Shown here in pieces: positions 39,501-48,218 of a stretch of 64,000 nt of DNA. Origin of the DNA: Chryseobacterium sp. SC28 (GTDB lineage Bacteria; Bacteroidota; Bacteroidia; Flavobacteriales; Weeksellaceae); the NCBI RefSeq assembly GCF_003932955.1, contig NZ_QOVY01000003.1, positions 121,869-185,868 on the forward strand. The letters are read 5' to 3'. The notes beneath the pieces were generated by a model, which made no database searches, was not told the DNA's origin, and was given only the letters and a program-made list of their open reading frames with translations. A program made the translations under genes and the position numbers. Positions within the stretch are counted from its first letter, which is position 1. Each line of letters starts with the position of its first letter.

Positions 39501-39792
39501 TCTCATAATTAATTTCAGCTAACGACTTGGTGATGCTTTCCTCAGTGAGTTTTTCGTATGCCTGATTGTAGGCTTGCTCTGGCAAGTTGGGATTAAACTG
39601 TTTCAATTTTTCAAAGAAAATTCGTTTCAGCACAACTTCTTTTTTGTTTAATCTGCCCAAAGTGCTGCCTTCGCCAAAGCTTTCTTTGTTGTAAGCCAAT
39701 AGCGTATCCCAACCCAACTGATTGAAAAATAAATCAATCGCAGTTTGTTCTATTAAATGATCTTCTGAGTATTCCCAAGTCATGTTATCCAA
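36544..39792 (-). CDS. hsdR: Type I restriction enzyme, R subunit
   Basis: 1082 aa motor and nuclease of a type I restriction-modification enzyme, which translocates unmethylated DNA and cuts it at a distance. The N-terminal nuclease motif is RRPDIIGFVNG...LLFIELKAAH (PD-ExK, about residues 160-180). The SF2 motor has Walker A HTQGSGKSYSMV, motif II ISDEAHRTQGG, motif III FIGFTGTP and motif VI QAIARANRISEG. The C-terminal helical region interacts with HsdM. It is the last gene of the seven-gene operon and overlaps the DprA-like gene by 8 bp. Confidence 0.95.
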   Translation of the reverse strand: MDNMTWEYSEDHLIEQTAIDLFFNQLGWDTLLAYNKESFGEGSTLGRLNKKEVVLKRIFFEKLKQFNPNLPEQAYNQAYEKLTEESITKSLAEINYEKHQLLRNGIPVDFIDTEGNLKGLPKHKTLRIFDFDNADNNNFLAVRQLWVQGKSNRERRPDIIGFVNGIPLLFIELKAAHRQLENAYNDNLTDYKDVIPKLFYYNAFVILSNGIESRIGSVTGKYQHFHEWKRITEEDEGIVALDRIIVGVCEKKRFLDLFENFILFDNSLGKVAKLIARNHQFIGVNKAIENIQHKEELYKLGKISLEEKQKLGVFWHTQGSGKSYSMVFFCQKIHHKFTGSYTFLIVTDRNELDNQIYGTFSGVGAVPQIKAGTKDSLKASSGKHLRELLGGEHRYLFTLIHKFNFEEEITKRDNIIVISDEAHRTQGGNLAMNLRNALPNASFIGFTGTPLFKDDEITKRIFGDYVSRYDFKRSVDDGATVPLYYENRGEYLGLKNPVINEQIRAVIDAESEDLDSDQRSRVKQLFAREYPILTAKKRLDAIAKDVVWHFCNRGYKGKGMFIALDKLTAVRMYDLITHHWKLTVEQLEKEISKGKYGDQELLEKSRELQWIKETEICVVVSSEQNEIQKFQKWDLDIEPHREKMNTQDLETRFKDEDDPFRFVIVCAMWITGFDVPTLSTLYLDKPLKSHTLMQAIARANRISEGKNNGLIVDYIETYTALLDALAMYGSGGDEGSNGGGETPEPPVKPKEELIRQLEEALEATETFLQDEVNFDLQELIKADGLHKLAAMEKAVNAVYTNDETKQKFQLLAREVFKKYKALQPDKVLNQYAPRKNAIDVIYTAIEDNVESADVADIMKKIQAVVDESIENMVAEPSHNEEKIIDLSGLNFELLEQYFLKTNNKNTVVHSLKDKIEKQLKQMVERNPLTVDYYKRYQEIIEEYNRGKDDVVIKETFRKLIELVNAYSKEEADTKREGLTDEQKAIFDILRQGKKLEEKEKNEIKKISIELLEELKKEKLRVDQWADKSVTAAAVFNTVSKTLFETLPYPTYHTDDIDLKTNLVYEHLKHQYFGGGISVYGSY

Positions 39793-40957
39793 ATAAAGAA
39801 GGTGATATCACATCATTTCGGGTGAACTTTGCTGGTTTTCCTGCTATTGCTTTTACATTTGGGTTCTTCTTTAAAAAACTTGTTAGTTTTCTGCTATCCC
39901 AATCTAATTTCAATACCAGTAAAATTTCCTTAGTTGTGTATGTGCCTTTGTTTAATAATTCAAGTATGTCTTTTTCAATATTTTGTTTACCAGCTTCATA
40001 AGTTGCTGATGGTTCGCTCACTTCATTTTTAGTCGCGGCTTCAAATAACTCCTTTGAGGGTATCACCTTTGAATCTACAATTTCTCCATCCATGTTTACA
40101 GACAATGCACCTAATTCAACCAATTTTAAATTAGCATTCTTTTCCTTTGATTCAGGATATCTGACATAAATTTTACGTTGTCGTTTCAATCCATCCATAG
40201 CACCTTCCCAAGTACCGCCCTTACTGTCTGATTCTGCAACGTATATTTCCTTTGCCAATCCGTATATATAAGCATTTCTTGCCATTGCCAAGCTAACATC
40301 CCATCCTGCTTTTGGAAAAAATGTACTTAATACTAAAACATTCCCATTTACAATGGGTTCGTAATATTTTTTAAAGCCAGACTGGAACGTTAGAATTCCT
40401 TGTGGTAAAACAATAATGCTTTTCCCATTGGCTTCAATAGTGCTGTCCAATGCTTGTTTGTCAACTCCTTTGGCAAACCCGCTTACAACAACTTTAAATT
40501 CTTTCACACTTTTTTTAGCAACATAGTCTGTAAATTCAAGTGCCTTTGCACCAGCTTTTCTTGAGCCTACAATGGCCACTGCATCTTCCTGAAGCAAACT
40601 TTTTCTGCCTTTGATATACAAAACAGGCGGTGAACTTTTGATTTTCAAATTTTCCTTCAACACAACTGGATAATCAGGCGAATTAATAGGGATGATTTGG
40701 AAGCCCTCGTTTTGCAACTGTTCAGCTATAAATGCAAGGCGGGGCATATCATTCTTGGCATATTCCAAGTCCGTCAATTCCTTTTCAGTAAAGGCAAATA
40801 ATTCCTTCCAACCCTTTTTATCCAGTTCAAAAAAATCAGCCCACGATATTTTATTTTCGTGGATTATCTGAATAATAAAGCGGTTTGTTCTTTCTGCATT
40901 CCACTTGGGTAGATGAGCTACCGCAATCCAATATGTTTTGTCAATGTATTCGTTCAT
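39785..40957 (-). CDS. DprA/Smf-like DNA-processing protein
   Basis: 390 aa from ATG 40957 (an in-frame ATG at 40981 would overlap recQ by 14 bp). The central Rossmann-like domain carries VAIVGSRKAGAKALEF, VVSGFAKGVDKQALDSTI and SIIVLPQGI, the DprA core that binds single-stranded DNA and loads RecA. An N-terminal helical part and a C-terminal winged-helix-like tail (about 310-390) flank it. Its place between a RecQ helicase and hsdR, rather than with competence genes, suggests a defence role. A second, housekeeping dprA would be expected elsewhere in the genome. Confidence 0.82.
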   Translation of the reverse strand: MNEYIDKTYWIAVAHLPKWNAERTNRFIIQIIHENKISWADFFELDKKGWKELFAFTEKELTDLEYAKNDMPRLAFIAEQLQNEGFQIIPINSPDYPVVLKENLKIKSSPPVLYIKGRKSLLQEDAVAIVGSRKAGAKALEFTDYVAKKSVKEFKVVVSGFAKGVDKQALDSTIEANGKSIIVLPQGILTFQSGFKKYYEPIVNGNVLVLSTFFPKAGWDVSLAMARNAYIYGLAKEIYVAESDSKGGTWEGAMDGLKRQRKIYVRYPESKEKNANLKLVELGALSVNMDGEIVDSKVIPSKELFEAATKNEVSEPSATYEAGKQNIEKDILELLNKGTYTTKEILLVLKLDWDSRKLTSFLKKNPNVKAIAGKPAKFTRNDVISPSLFG

Positions 40958-40967
40958 TTCAATTTTT

Positions 40968-42983
40968 TTAAATATCACCACCTACGGTTCTTGCAATTAC
41001 TAAAGGAGCGATCTGTATTGCTCCTATGTTTGTTAAATATTGGCCTATTTCCTTGATAGTATAACCACTATCGAAAATATCATCTACTAATAAAATACTT
41101 TTCCCAACAATTTCCTCAGGATTTTGATATATAAATTTTCCATGCACATTGTCTTTTTTTGATATGCCACTTTGAAAAACCTTTTGAGGCTCTGTTGCAG
41201 AAGATTTAACTAATTTATGAGAAATCGGAATATTTAGAACCGAAGATACTTTCTCTGCAAAGTTTTTCACTAAATCTCCTGATTCGGTTGGTGGAACATA
41301 TACAATCAAATCAATCTTTGGGTCTCCATAGTATTTTCTATAAGCTTTTAATGTTAAGCGTAAAAGCCAATCGGGAAAATCTCCACCACCTTCGTATTTG
41401 GAATGTCGCAATGCAGCACCTACATTAGAAACACCGTAATAGGAAGCTGCCACACCATTAATGATATTGCTACGCTGGGTTTCTACTTCTAAAACAGGAA
41501 AAAATGTTTCCCTGAATTCTTGTAATTTCTGTTTCATAGCATCTGATACTACTACACGCATATGCTGACATGCATCAATATCACAAACACCACAAGTACT
41601 TTGCCTTTCATCACCCAAATAATTGCATAAATACTGCATCCGACAGGAAGTAATACCTGTGTATTCGAGCATCCTGTCCAACTCCTGATTCTGCGCATTT
41701 CTCAATGTTTCAAATGCCGAAGGGTCTAACGCTGGCGCATCTGGGTTGAAGAAATACTTTTTACTTTTATCAACAATTTGCTCATTGATGATTTTTTGGT
41801 CAATTAAATCCGCCAGAATTACGCTTACCTGTGTTTGTTTTAAATTTGTAGCTTTGATGATTTCATTTCTGCCTAACAAAGATTTTTTAGTCACTGCAAT
41901 TACCTTTTCGTATTTTGATACCGAAGGCTTGCTTCCATCTATAAAACTTCTCGGTAATTCTTGGTCCGCGTTTGGATTGTACAACAAGATGGCAAAGGCT
42001 TCCTGACCATCTCTGCCCGAACGACCAATTTCCTGATAATAGTGAATAGGCGACTGTGGAATTTGGGTATGAATGATAAATCTAATATCGGGTTTATCAA
42101 TGCCCATGCCCAGTGCATTGGTGGAAACCACGCAATCGTATTTGTTGTTGATAAAATCAGATTCTACCCGCATTCGGCTTTCTGCATCTAAACGACCGCT
42201 GTATGCCGCAGAATTGAATTTCAAAAACTGAAGCCAGTTTGAAAAAATATCGGTGTTGGCCTGAGTTCCTGTGTACACAATGCCCGTCTTTTTCAATTTA
42301 GGCAAATACTCCGCAAGCCAAAAGAATTTCTCATCTTCACTTTGCACTGTTACTACAAACAAGCGTATGTTTGATCGCAACAATTGTCCCCTAATTGGAA
42401 TTAAATCAGTTCCAACCTGTTCAATTATATCTTCCTGAACCCTTGGCGTAGCCGTTGCTGTAGTTGCCAATACCGGAAAATTCTTTGGCAATAACCTTAC
42501 AAGGTTTACAATTCTTCGGTAATTGGGTCGAAAACTTTGCCCCCACATTGATATACAATGGGCTTCGTCAATTACCACCATTGCAATTTTCATTTCCCGT
42601 GCAGCAGTTATCCAAGTTGCATTCTCCATACGTTCAGGAGCGATGTAAAGAATATCCAGTTCGTTATTTTGTGCCTTAGCAATGATGGTGGCATTTTCTA
42701 AATCTTCCTGACTGGAATTGATAGCAGAAGCACGAATGCCTTTCTCTTGCATGCTTCGCACCTGGTCACGCATTAAAGCAATAAGGGGAGAAAAAACAAT
42801 CGTAACACCTTGCAATTGGGTGGCAGGAAACTGAAAGCACAATGATTTTCCAAAACCAGTTTTTTCAATAAACAACACACGCCTGCCTGCAAGTAAGTTT
42901 TCAATCACTTGCCATTGCAAATCGTGAAACTGCTTGAACCCAAACAGCTTTTGTAATTGTATTTCGGCTTCTTGACGTGTCAT
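40968..42983 (-). CDS. RecQ-like DNA helicase fused to a C-terminal phosphoribosyltransferase domain
   Basis: 671 aa. SF2 core: EKTGFGKSLCFQFPA (Walker A), VVIDEAHCISMWGQSFRPNY (DEAH plus the RecQ aromatic loop) and QEIGRSGRDGQ (motif VI). A zinc segment follows, with Cys in SCRMQYLCNYLGD and STCGVCDIDAC (about 465-490). The last 130 residues are a ComFC-like type I PRTase: LIVYVPPTES, then the PRPP loop SILLVDDIFDSGYTI. The fusion with a PRTase and pairing with a DprA-like protein echo the competence trio ComFA-ComFC-DprA. It ends 2 bp after the KwaB-like gene begins the operon's next segment. Confidence 0.88.
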   Translation of the reverse strand: MTRQEAEIQLQKLFGFKQFHDLQWQVIENLLAGRRVLFIEKTGFGKSLCFQFPATQLQGVTIVFSPLIALMRDQVRSMQEKGIRASAINSSQEDLENATIIAKAQNNELDILYIAPERMENATWITAAREMKIAMVVIDEAHCISMWGQSFRPNYRRIVNLVRLLPKNFPVLATTATATPRVQEDIIEQVGTDLIPIRGQLLRSNIRLFVVTVQSEDEKFFWLAEYLPKLKKTGIVYTGTQANTDIFSNWLQFLKFNSAAYSGRLDAESRMRVESDFINNKYDCVVSTNALGMGIDKPDIRFIIHTQIPQSPIHYYQEIGRSGRDGQEAFAILLYNPNADQELPRSFIDGSKPSVSKYEKVIAVTKKSLLGRNEIIKATNLKQTQVSVILADLIDQKIINEQIVDKSKKYFFNPDAPALDPSAFETLRNAQNQELDRMLEYTGITSCRMQYLCNYLGDERQSTCGVCDIDACQHMRVVVSDAMKQKLQEFRETFFPVLEVETQRSNIINGVAASYYGVSNVGAALRHSKYEGGGDFPDWLLRLTLKAYRKYYGDPKIDLIVYVPPTESGDLVKNFAEKVSSVLNIPISHKLVKSSATEPQKVFQSGISKKDNVHGKFIYQNPEEIVGKSILLVDDIFDSGYTIKEIGQYLTNIGAIQIAPLVIARTVGGDI

Positions 42984-42985
42984 AA

Positions 42986-43936
42986 CTATTCGTCTATTGA
43001 TTCAACATCGCCAACTAAATGAACATCTCCATTTAACACCGATTCCATTACCTCATTGTTACACAATTTGAAGAAAATTCTTGCTGCCTGTTTACTACTT
43101 ATATAAAATTTGTCTCCTTTTTTATTGAATTTTAAATACTTGCTCAGCTTTGACCTTGATTCAATTTGTGATTTAACATCATTGAAAGGAGTTGTCCACA
43201 ATAAACCATTAAAATCAATTGACTTCAATTTTTTAGCAAAGCCAAAATCATCCTTTAAAAACTCTGTTAACTTATCAAAACCTTCAACTATTTGAACCTC
43301 GTTATCTTTTATTGATTGAATTACTTCTTCAGATTGACGATTGACCCTTTCATCAAATTTTATTTTTCGCTCCAAAGTCGAAAGACTCATTGCGATTAAA
43401 TATTCATTAATGATTGCATAATCAAATTTTTCGTTAATGATAATAGATTCATTTGAAGGCGAAACTAATTCATTGTCAACCCTTATCAATGTTAATAAGG
43501 TAGGCTTAATATGAATATCGAAATTGTGTCTGTATTTATATAGTGAGATTGAATCTTTGCCGTAAGTCAAATTGATTAAATACCCTTTAATATTGGCATA
43601 AGGATGATTTTTAAAAATAAATTTTCCTTGTTTGTGCATAAACAGAAAAGCCAAATCATCAGGATAATCTTTATCGTAATAATAGTGTGTAGCAGTAGTA
43701 TCAAACTCCTCTACATTAGAAATATCAAGTAATTGGAAACTACGATTTTCGTTGAACTTCAAAACTACGCTATCGGTGTAAATGCCCGATATTTTCTGGT
43801 CAACTGTGGCGTTATTCGTTGGAGCTTCAAGCAAAAAATCATCTTTACCATCGTTATAATGGAAATAAAGCTTTGCAGCCACTTTGTCTTTGTCCTTTAA
43901 AAAGGCGACTTTTTGAAGTAATTCGTTTTTATCCAT
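42986..43936 (-). CDS. kwaB: KwaB-like DUF4868 protein of a Kiwa defence system
   Basis: 316 aa from MDKNELLQKVAFLKD (ATG at 43936; the longer frame from 43963 would overlap the upstream gene by 35 bp). The length and layout match DUF4868/KwaB: a mixed alpha/beta N-terminal half with many aromatic and charged residues, a helical middle (FDYAIINEYLIAMSLSTLERKIKFDERV) and a C-terminal DNA-contact region. In Kiwa, KwaB is the soluble effector held by KwaA at the membrane. The call rests on the DUF4868 resemblance together with the four-TM neighbour directly upstream. Confidence 0.72.
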   Translation of the reverse strand: MDKNELLQKVAFLKDKDKVAAKLYFHYNDGKDDFLLEAPTNNATVDQKISGIYTDSVVLKFNENRSFQLLDISNVEEFDTTATHYYYDKDYPDDLAFLFMHKQGKFIFKNHPYANIKGYLINLTYGKDSISLYKYRHNFDIHIKPTLLTLIRVDNELVSPSNESIIINEKFDYAIINEYLIAMSLSTLERKIKFDERVNRQSEEVIQSIKDNEVQIVEGFDKLTEFLKDDFGFAKKLKSIDFNGLLWTTPFNDVKSQIESRSKLSKYLKFNKKGDKFYISSKQAARIFFKLCNNEVMESVLNGDVHLVGDVESIDE

Positions 43937-44504
43937 TGCCTGTCTTTTTTGCATAGTAAGCATTATCGCCCATTTCCTTTAAGTACAATGAATCATTTAC
44001 TTGAAGTGTGTAGAATGAAATAACATTTACGGTTTTATTTTCTTTAAATTCTTTATGTTCGATTTCAATTTGATAGATTTTGAGTTTTAGAATTGCCAAT
44101 ACAGGGTTTTTATAATAAATAGTACTCCGCGTTGTAATTACGCCTATGATTAGTAGCATGAAAAGACTGGCAAATATTTCATTTGTGGTATTGAAATTTA
44201 CAGTTAAAAAAGGTAGAACAACAGCAGAAAGAACTCCAATAAGCTCATGATTTATATTTTGTGGTGCTGATGTTATTTTTGCGCCATGTATTTCAAAGTT
44301 CTTTCGTGAACGATATTTTAAAATACAAATGAGCAATACGCTAATTATAAAAAGGATGAGTGAAACAATAAAAGCATATTGACCACAGGTGATTTTATCA
44401 AACTGTCCTTGATTTATTAAAGTAAAAACAGCCTTGTCGAAGTACTTTATAAATAAGTACCCGAACAAAGGAATTAACGATATGAAATACAGTAGCCAAG
44501 CCAT
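43929..44504 (-). CDS. kwaA: KwaA-like four-helix membrane protein of a Kiwa defence system
   Basis: 191 aa with four hydrophobic helices at about residues 2-20, 44-64, 86-104 and 108-127 and a soluble C-terminal tail of about 60 residues. Size, topology and position immediately before a DUF4868 gene match KwaA, the membrane sensor of Kiwa. Sequence alone is weakly diagnostic for this family, so confidence comes mainly from context. Its stop overlaps the KwaB-like start by 8 bp and its start is 3 bp after hsdS. Confidence 0.68.
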   Translation of the reverse strand: MAWLLYFISLIPLFGYLFIKYFDKAVFTLINQGQFDKITCGQYAFIVSLILFIISVLLICILKYRSRKNFEIHGAKITSAPQNINHELIGVLSAVVLPFLTVNFNTTNEIFASLFMLLIIGVITTRSTIYYKNPVLAILKLKIYQIEIEHKEFKENKTVNVISFYTLQVNDSLYLKEMGDNAYYAKKTGNG

Positions 44505-44507
44505 AGT

Positions 44508-45734
44508 TTAAACTCCTATTTGTTGGTTCATTAATTTAGGTAATAAAATATCCCGTGCCTCTCTGAGTTTGGTGTTTTGTTTCAAAAGGTTCTGAATTAG
44601 GTTGAAATCATTTTCAACATCTTTCTTATAATCATTGATAACCTTTTTAGGCGGCAACAATACAGGCATAGCTTTAACAACTTTTGAATTTATCGCTGTT
44701 CCAATTGAAGATGTGCTACCCAATGAATCATAAGGGAAGTTCTTTAGGTAGAAATATATGTATTCAGAACACATTTGATTTTCATCTTCAATTTTGAAAT
44801 GAGCAATCGCTTCATTGGTTGTCATATCCTCAGTTGTAATTGCAACTTTTCCAACTGTAAGTTTGAAACTCAACAAAACTGTATGTGCTTTTGCAACATT
44901 CATATTGAATTTGCTCACTGCCATTTCAGTCACGGTTTCACTTGTTTCAAAGGCAAAGACCGTTGAATTGTTAATGTCTTTTATCGAAACCCATTTAACT
45001 TTTGAATCATCATCATTGAACCATTCCGACTGTTCTCTTGGTGGTGTTTTGCCAATGTTAATTTTGAAAATCTCATCTGCCCGTTTAACAGACCAACCTT
45101 CTGGAATTTTATTGATTTCATTTGAAGGCTTGAAAAAATCAAATTCTGATTTATACCTCAAAAACGCCTTCTCCTCCAGCAACTTTATCCGCTTCAAATT
45201 ATTCTCTATCAAATCATCATAAGCTGATAAAATGGATGCGATTTTGCGTTGGGTGGGGAGTGGGGGAAGATTAATTTCAACCCCTTCAACATCACCAGGG
45301 CTAATGTTTGCCTGATTCGCTGCTCCTTGTGCCTTATTTGCAATTTTGGTTAATGTTTCTTTTTGTAAAAGAAAGTAGAACAAATAGTCCTTATGACATC
45401 TTTCATTATCAATGTTGATGAACTTTCCTGCTCGCTGATTTAGATATGAATTTATTTCGTGTCTATATCTTGCAACTCGTCCAACAACAGATGACGGTAG
45501 AGTAATATGCGAGCCTGTGAGTGAAATTAAAATATCACCTTTGCTTAAATGAAATCTTAAAGGAAGTTCAATAGCTGAATCAACGCAATCACCTTCATCC
45601 AATACAATATTTTCATCCTTTATACTTTTTATTTTGACAATAGGAGTCCCAATAGGCTGAAAATCTTTCGACTTAAAAGCAAAACCTGAAATCACTTTTG
45701 AAACCTTTCCTATTTCAACTTTCTCCCACTTCAT
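44508..45734 (-). CDS. hsdS: Type I restriction enzyme, specificity subunit
   Basis: 408 aa with two target-recognition domains. The first begins KWEKVEIGKVSKVISGFAFK, the second at about residue 212 with IPEGWSVKRADEIFKINIGK. Each is followed by a conserved helical spacer (PLPTQRKIASILSAYDDLIE and, near the end, NLIQNLLKQNTKLREARDIL). The two recognition domains set the bipartite methylation target. It overlaps hsdM by 4 bp, the arrangement expected for translational coupling. Confidence 0.94.
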   Translation of the reverse strand: MKWEKVEIGKVSKVISGFAFKSKDFQPIGTPIVKIKSIKDENIVLDEGDCVDSAIELPLRFHLSKGDILISLTGSHITLPSSVVGRVARYRHEINSYLNQRAGKFINIDNERCHKDYLFYFLLQKETLTKIANKAQGAANQANISPGDVEGVEINLPPLPTQRKIASILSAYDDLIENNLKRIKLLEEKAFLRYKSEFDFFKPSNEINKIPEGWSVKRADEIFKINIGKTPPREQSEWFNDDDSKVKWVSIKDINNSTVFAFETSETVTEMAVSKFNMNVAKAHTVLLSFKLTVGKVAITTEDMTTNEAIAHFKIEDENQMCSEYIYFYLKNFPYDSLGSTSSIGTAINSKVVKAMPVLLPPKKVINDYKKDVENDFNLIQNLLKQNTKLREARDILLPKLMNQQIGV

Positions 45735-47803
45735 ATCGCCAACTCTTTAAAGTTTTCAGAAATGGTTTTTGCCAATGCAATGGCTTCTTCGTTCAGTCCG
45801 TCCAACTCAATATGTATTTCGTTCAGGCGTTCTTCGTAGTCAAAGTCATCATCAGTAGCGGTGTCCACGCCTACATATCTGCCCGGGCTTAGGCTCCAAT
45901 CTTTGGCTTCTATTTCCTTTTGGGTTACAACTTTGCACAAACCTTCCACATCGGTATAAACGCCATCGGGGAAACGGCTTGTAAGCCAATGGGCCTGTTT
46001 GTAGAAATATTCGGTTTCGTGCAGCAAACCGGGTTCTTCTTCATCGGGGTTGCCGCTGAGTTTCTGTTGCAGGGCTTTTAGTTGGTCGAGTTGTTCTTTC
46101 AGGTTAAGCTCTTTCCAGTCTTTATTTTTGCTCAGTTGGTATTCTTTGGCAGCTGTGCTTATGGCATCCAGCAACTGTTTAATCAGTTTGTCTTGTGGTT
46201 TGCGTAGCGTTTTGCACAAGTGGGCAATGCTTTCTAAAATATTGATGTCGGCCTTTGCTTTCTTCGCTTCTGCTATCAACTTGTTTTGTTGTTCGTAAAT
46301 GCTTGCGGTTTCTTCAATGTTCAAAGCATCTACAAACGCCTTTGCTTCTTTATTTTCTTTGGCGTATTTGGTAGCAAAGTCGCTAACGGTTTTCAATACT
46401 TTCTGCAATTGCTTTTGCAGTTCGGTGGTGGCTTCGGCTGTTGCTGCGGCTAAGTCGGCAGAAGTTTGTAAATAGCCTTTTACGGTGCTTTCAAACTTTT
46501 CGGTGTTGCCTCTGTACAGGTTTACAATGCAAACAAGGTTTTGCAATTGCTCGGGGCTAAAGTCGTTTACCTTACTGGTTACTTTGCGGTAAATTTTTCG
46601 GGCATCGAGCATCAGCACTTTGTCTTTTCTTTCAATATCTTGTTCTTTTGCTCTGTCGAAAAACCACAGCGTACAAGGCAATGTACGGGTATAGAAAAAG
46701 TTGTTGCCAATAGCCATCATCACATCTACTGCACCGGTTTTTACCAGCTTTTCCCGAATGTCTTTTTCACTATGCCCGGCATCGCTGGCAGACGAAGCCA
46801 TTACAAAACCGGCCCTTCCTGTTGGTTTTAGATAGTTATAGAAATATTGAATCCACAAATAATTGGCGTTATCGTTTTTCGGCAAGTTTACTTTGCCGTC
46901 TATCATCAAACGAGGGTCTTTTTTTACTGCATCTTTGGATTTGTCCACGCCATCGACATTAAACGGTGGGTTTGCCATTACAAAGTCAGCTCCTCCCACG
47001 AGGTTGTGTTTGTCTTCGTAAAAAGTGTTTCCTTCCTGGATGTTGCCTTCCAATCCGTGTACGGTAAGGTTCATCTTTGCCAGTTTGGTATTGAGTTCGG
47101 CTTTTTCCTGTCCGTAAAAGGTAACCTTTTCGGCAGGTTTCAGTCCTTCGCTTTCTATAAAATAACCCGTTTGCACAAACATACCCGCACTACCGCAGGC
47201 AGGGTCAAACACAATGCCGTGGTCGGGTTCAATGACGTTTACAATGGTTTGCACCAAACTCATAGGCGTAAAAAACTCTCCGCCTTCTTGAGCACCTGTC
47301 ATCGCAAATTTGTTGAGGAAGTATTCATAAATCTTCCCGAACAAATCGCCTTCGGCTTTTTGCAATACTTCTTTATTGAAAATGCGGAGCAGTTCACGCA
47401 ACAAGTCTTTGCTGAAAATGGAGAAATTTTTTGGCAATACGCCTTTGAGGTTGTCGTATTCGTCCTCAATCAGTTTCATTGCGTTGTCAATGGCTTCGCC
47501 TATGTCGGCACTTTCGGGCAGTGAAACCAAATAATCAAACTGAGCCTTGTCGGGCAGAAACATTGAGTTTTGTTCTTCAAAGTCCTTTTTGGTTAAAGGT
47601 CGTTTGCCCCTTTGAGGATGCGAAGGCAAGGTTTTTTCAACTTCAATTTTTACTTTCTGAAAACGGTTGTAAGCATGTCTCAAAAAAATCAATCCGAGAA
47701 CAGGCATCGAATATTCCGATGCTGTCAGTTTGCTATTTGCTCTTAACTGGTCGGCCGCTCTCCATAGCTCAGCTTCTAATTTTCTAAGTTGTTTTCCTTG
47801 CAT
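45731..47803 (-). CDS. hsdM: Type I restriction enzyme, methyltransferase subunit
   Basis: 690 aa N6-adenine methyltransferase. SAM motif I is FDPACGSAGMFVQTG (about 200-214) and catalytic motif IV is FVMANPPFNVDG (about 280-291). The N-terminal helical domain contains LIFLRHAYNRFQKV. After the catalytic domain there is a long coiled-coil-rich extension (about 440-600) and a tail ending NEIHIELDGLNEEAIALAKTI that probably contacts HsdS. First gene of the operon, with a clear -33/-7 promoter 30 bp upstream. Confidence 0.95.
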   Translation of the reverse strand: MQGKQLRKLEAELWRAADQLRANSKLTASEYSMPVLGLIFLRHAYNRFQKVKIEVEKTLPSHPQRGKRPLTKKDFEEQNSMFLPDKAQFDYLVSLPESADIGEAIDNAMKLIEDEYDNLKGVLPKNFSIFSKDLLRELLRIFNKEVLQKAEGDLFGKIYEYFLNKFAMTGAQEGGEFFTPMSLVQTIVNVIEPDHGIVFDPACGSAGMFVQTGYFIESEGLKPAEKVTFYGQEKAELNTKLAKMNLTVHGLEGNIQEGNTFYEDKHNLVGGADFVMANPPFNVDGVDKSKDAVKKDPRLMIDGKVNLPKNDNANYLWIQYFYNYLKPTGRAGFVMASSASDAGHSEKDIREKLVKTGAVDVMMAIGNNFFYTRTLPCTLWFFDRAKEQDIERKDKVLMLDARKIYRKVTSKVNDFSPEQLQNLVCIVNLYRGNTEKFESTVKGYLQTSADLAAATAEATTELQKQLQKVLKTVSDFATKYAKENKEAKAFVDALNIEETASIYEQQNKLIAEAKKAKADINILESIAHLCKTLRKPQDKLIKQLLDAISTAAKEYQLSKNKDWKELNLKEQLDQLKALQQKLSGNPDEEEPGLLHETEYFYKQAHWLTSRFPDGVYTDVEGLCKVVTQKEIEAKDWSLSPGRYVGVDTATDDDFDYEERLNEIHIELDGLNEEAIALAKTISENFKELAI

Positions 47804-47832
47804 TTAATGGTTTCAGTATCTTGTTAATATGT

Positions 47833-47866
47833 CAAATTTATCATCTTATCGGTGCGTTGGCAAAAA
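47833..47866 (-). promoter_or_regulatory. Promoter of the hsd-Kiwa-RecQ operon
   Basis: On the minus strand TTTTTG, 20 bp, then TAAATTTG, a full match to the Bacteroidota promoter consensus. The -7 box ends 30 bp before the hsdM ATG. It appears to drive all seven genes since no other gap in the operon exceeds 10 bp. Confidence 0.65.
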
Positions 47867-47937
47867 TGGCTCTTTTGATTTGCAAAAGGTTTTGCTTCTG
47901 GCGGGCAAAACCAAATGTGCCATTTGCGAGCTGGCTA
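47852..47937. repeat. Multi-arm inverted repeat upstream of hsdM
   Basis: GGTTTTGC (47888-47895) pairs perfectly with GCAAAACC (47905-47912). An outer arm near 47861-47871 pairs with GTGCCATTTGC (47917-47927). It opens with GTGCGTTGGCAAAA, identical to 62071-62084 in front of the other restriction system, and overlaps the -33 box. Confidence 0.5.
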
Positions 47938-48082
47938 AAATTGTTTTTAAAAAATATGCGGTGAGGAAAAATAAAATACAGAAGCGTTGGCTTTTGTGTC
48001 GGCTGTCTGTTGTTTCATTTGTCCCGTTACTTTATGTTTATTTCTGTCGTTCATTTTTGTTTTGTCGTTCTTTAGGCTTGCC

Positions 48083-48212
48083 GGTAACGTTCTCGCGCTA
48101 CAAGCAGTTTGGGATTAAATCAGCGTTATCTTTCGGATTTGCCAAATCTTCCAAATACAAACCAATCTTTCAATTAAGCCAAATGCCCAAATTGCTTGTA
48201 GCGTGTGTTAGC
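48083..48212. repeat. Long attC-like palindrome 3' of the AAA ATPase gene
   Basis: CGCTACAAGCAGTTTGGG (48096-48113) is repeated inverted at 48186-48203 with one mismatch. The arms are enclosed by TAAC (48085-48088) and GTTAGC (48207-48212), which resemble the R'' and R' boxes of integron attC sites, with a 72-nt variable centre. It ends 7 bp from the ATPase stop codon. The 47,829-48,248 reading frame across it is judged fortuitous. Confidence 0.6.
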
Positions 48213-48218
48213 TGTAGT

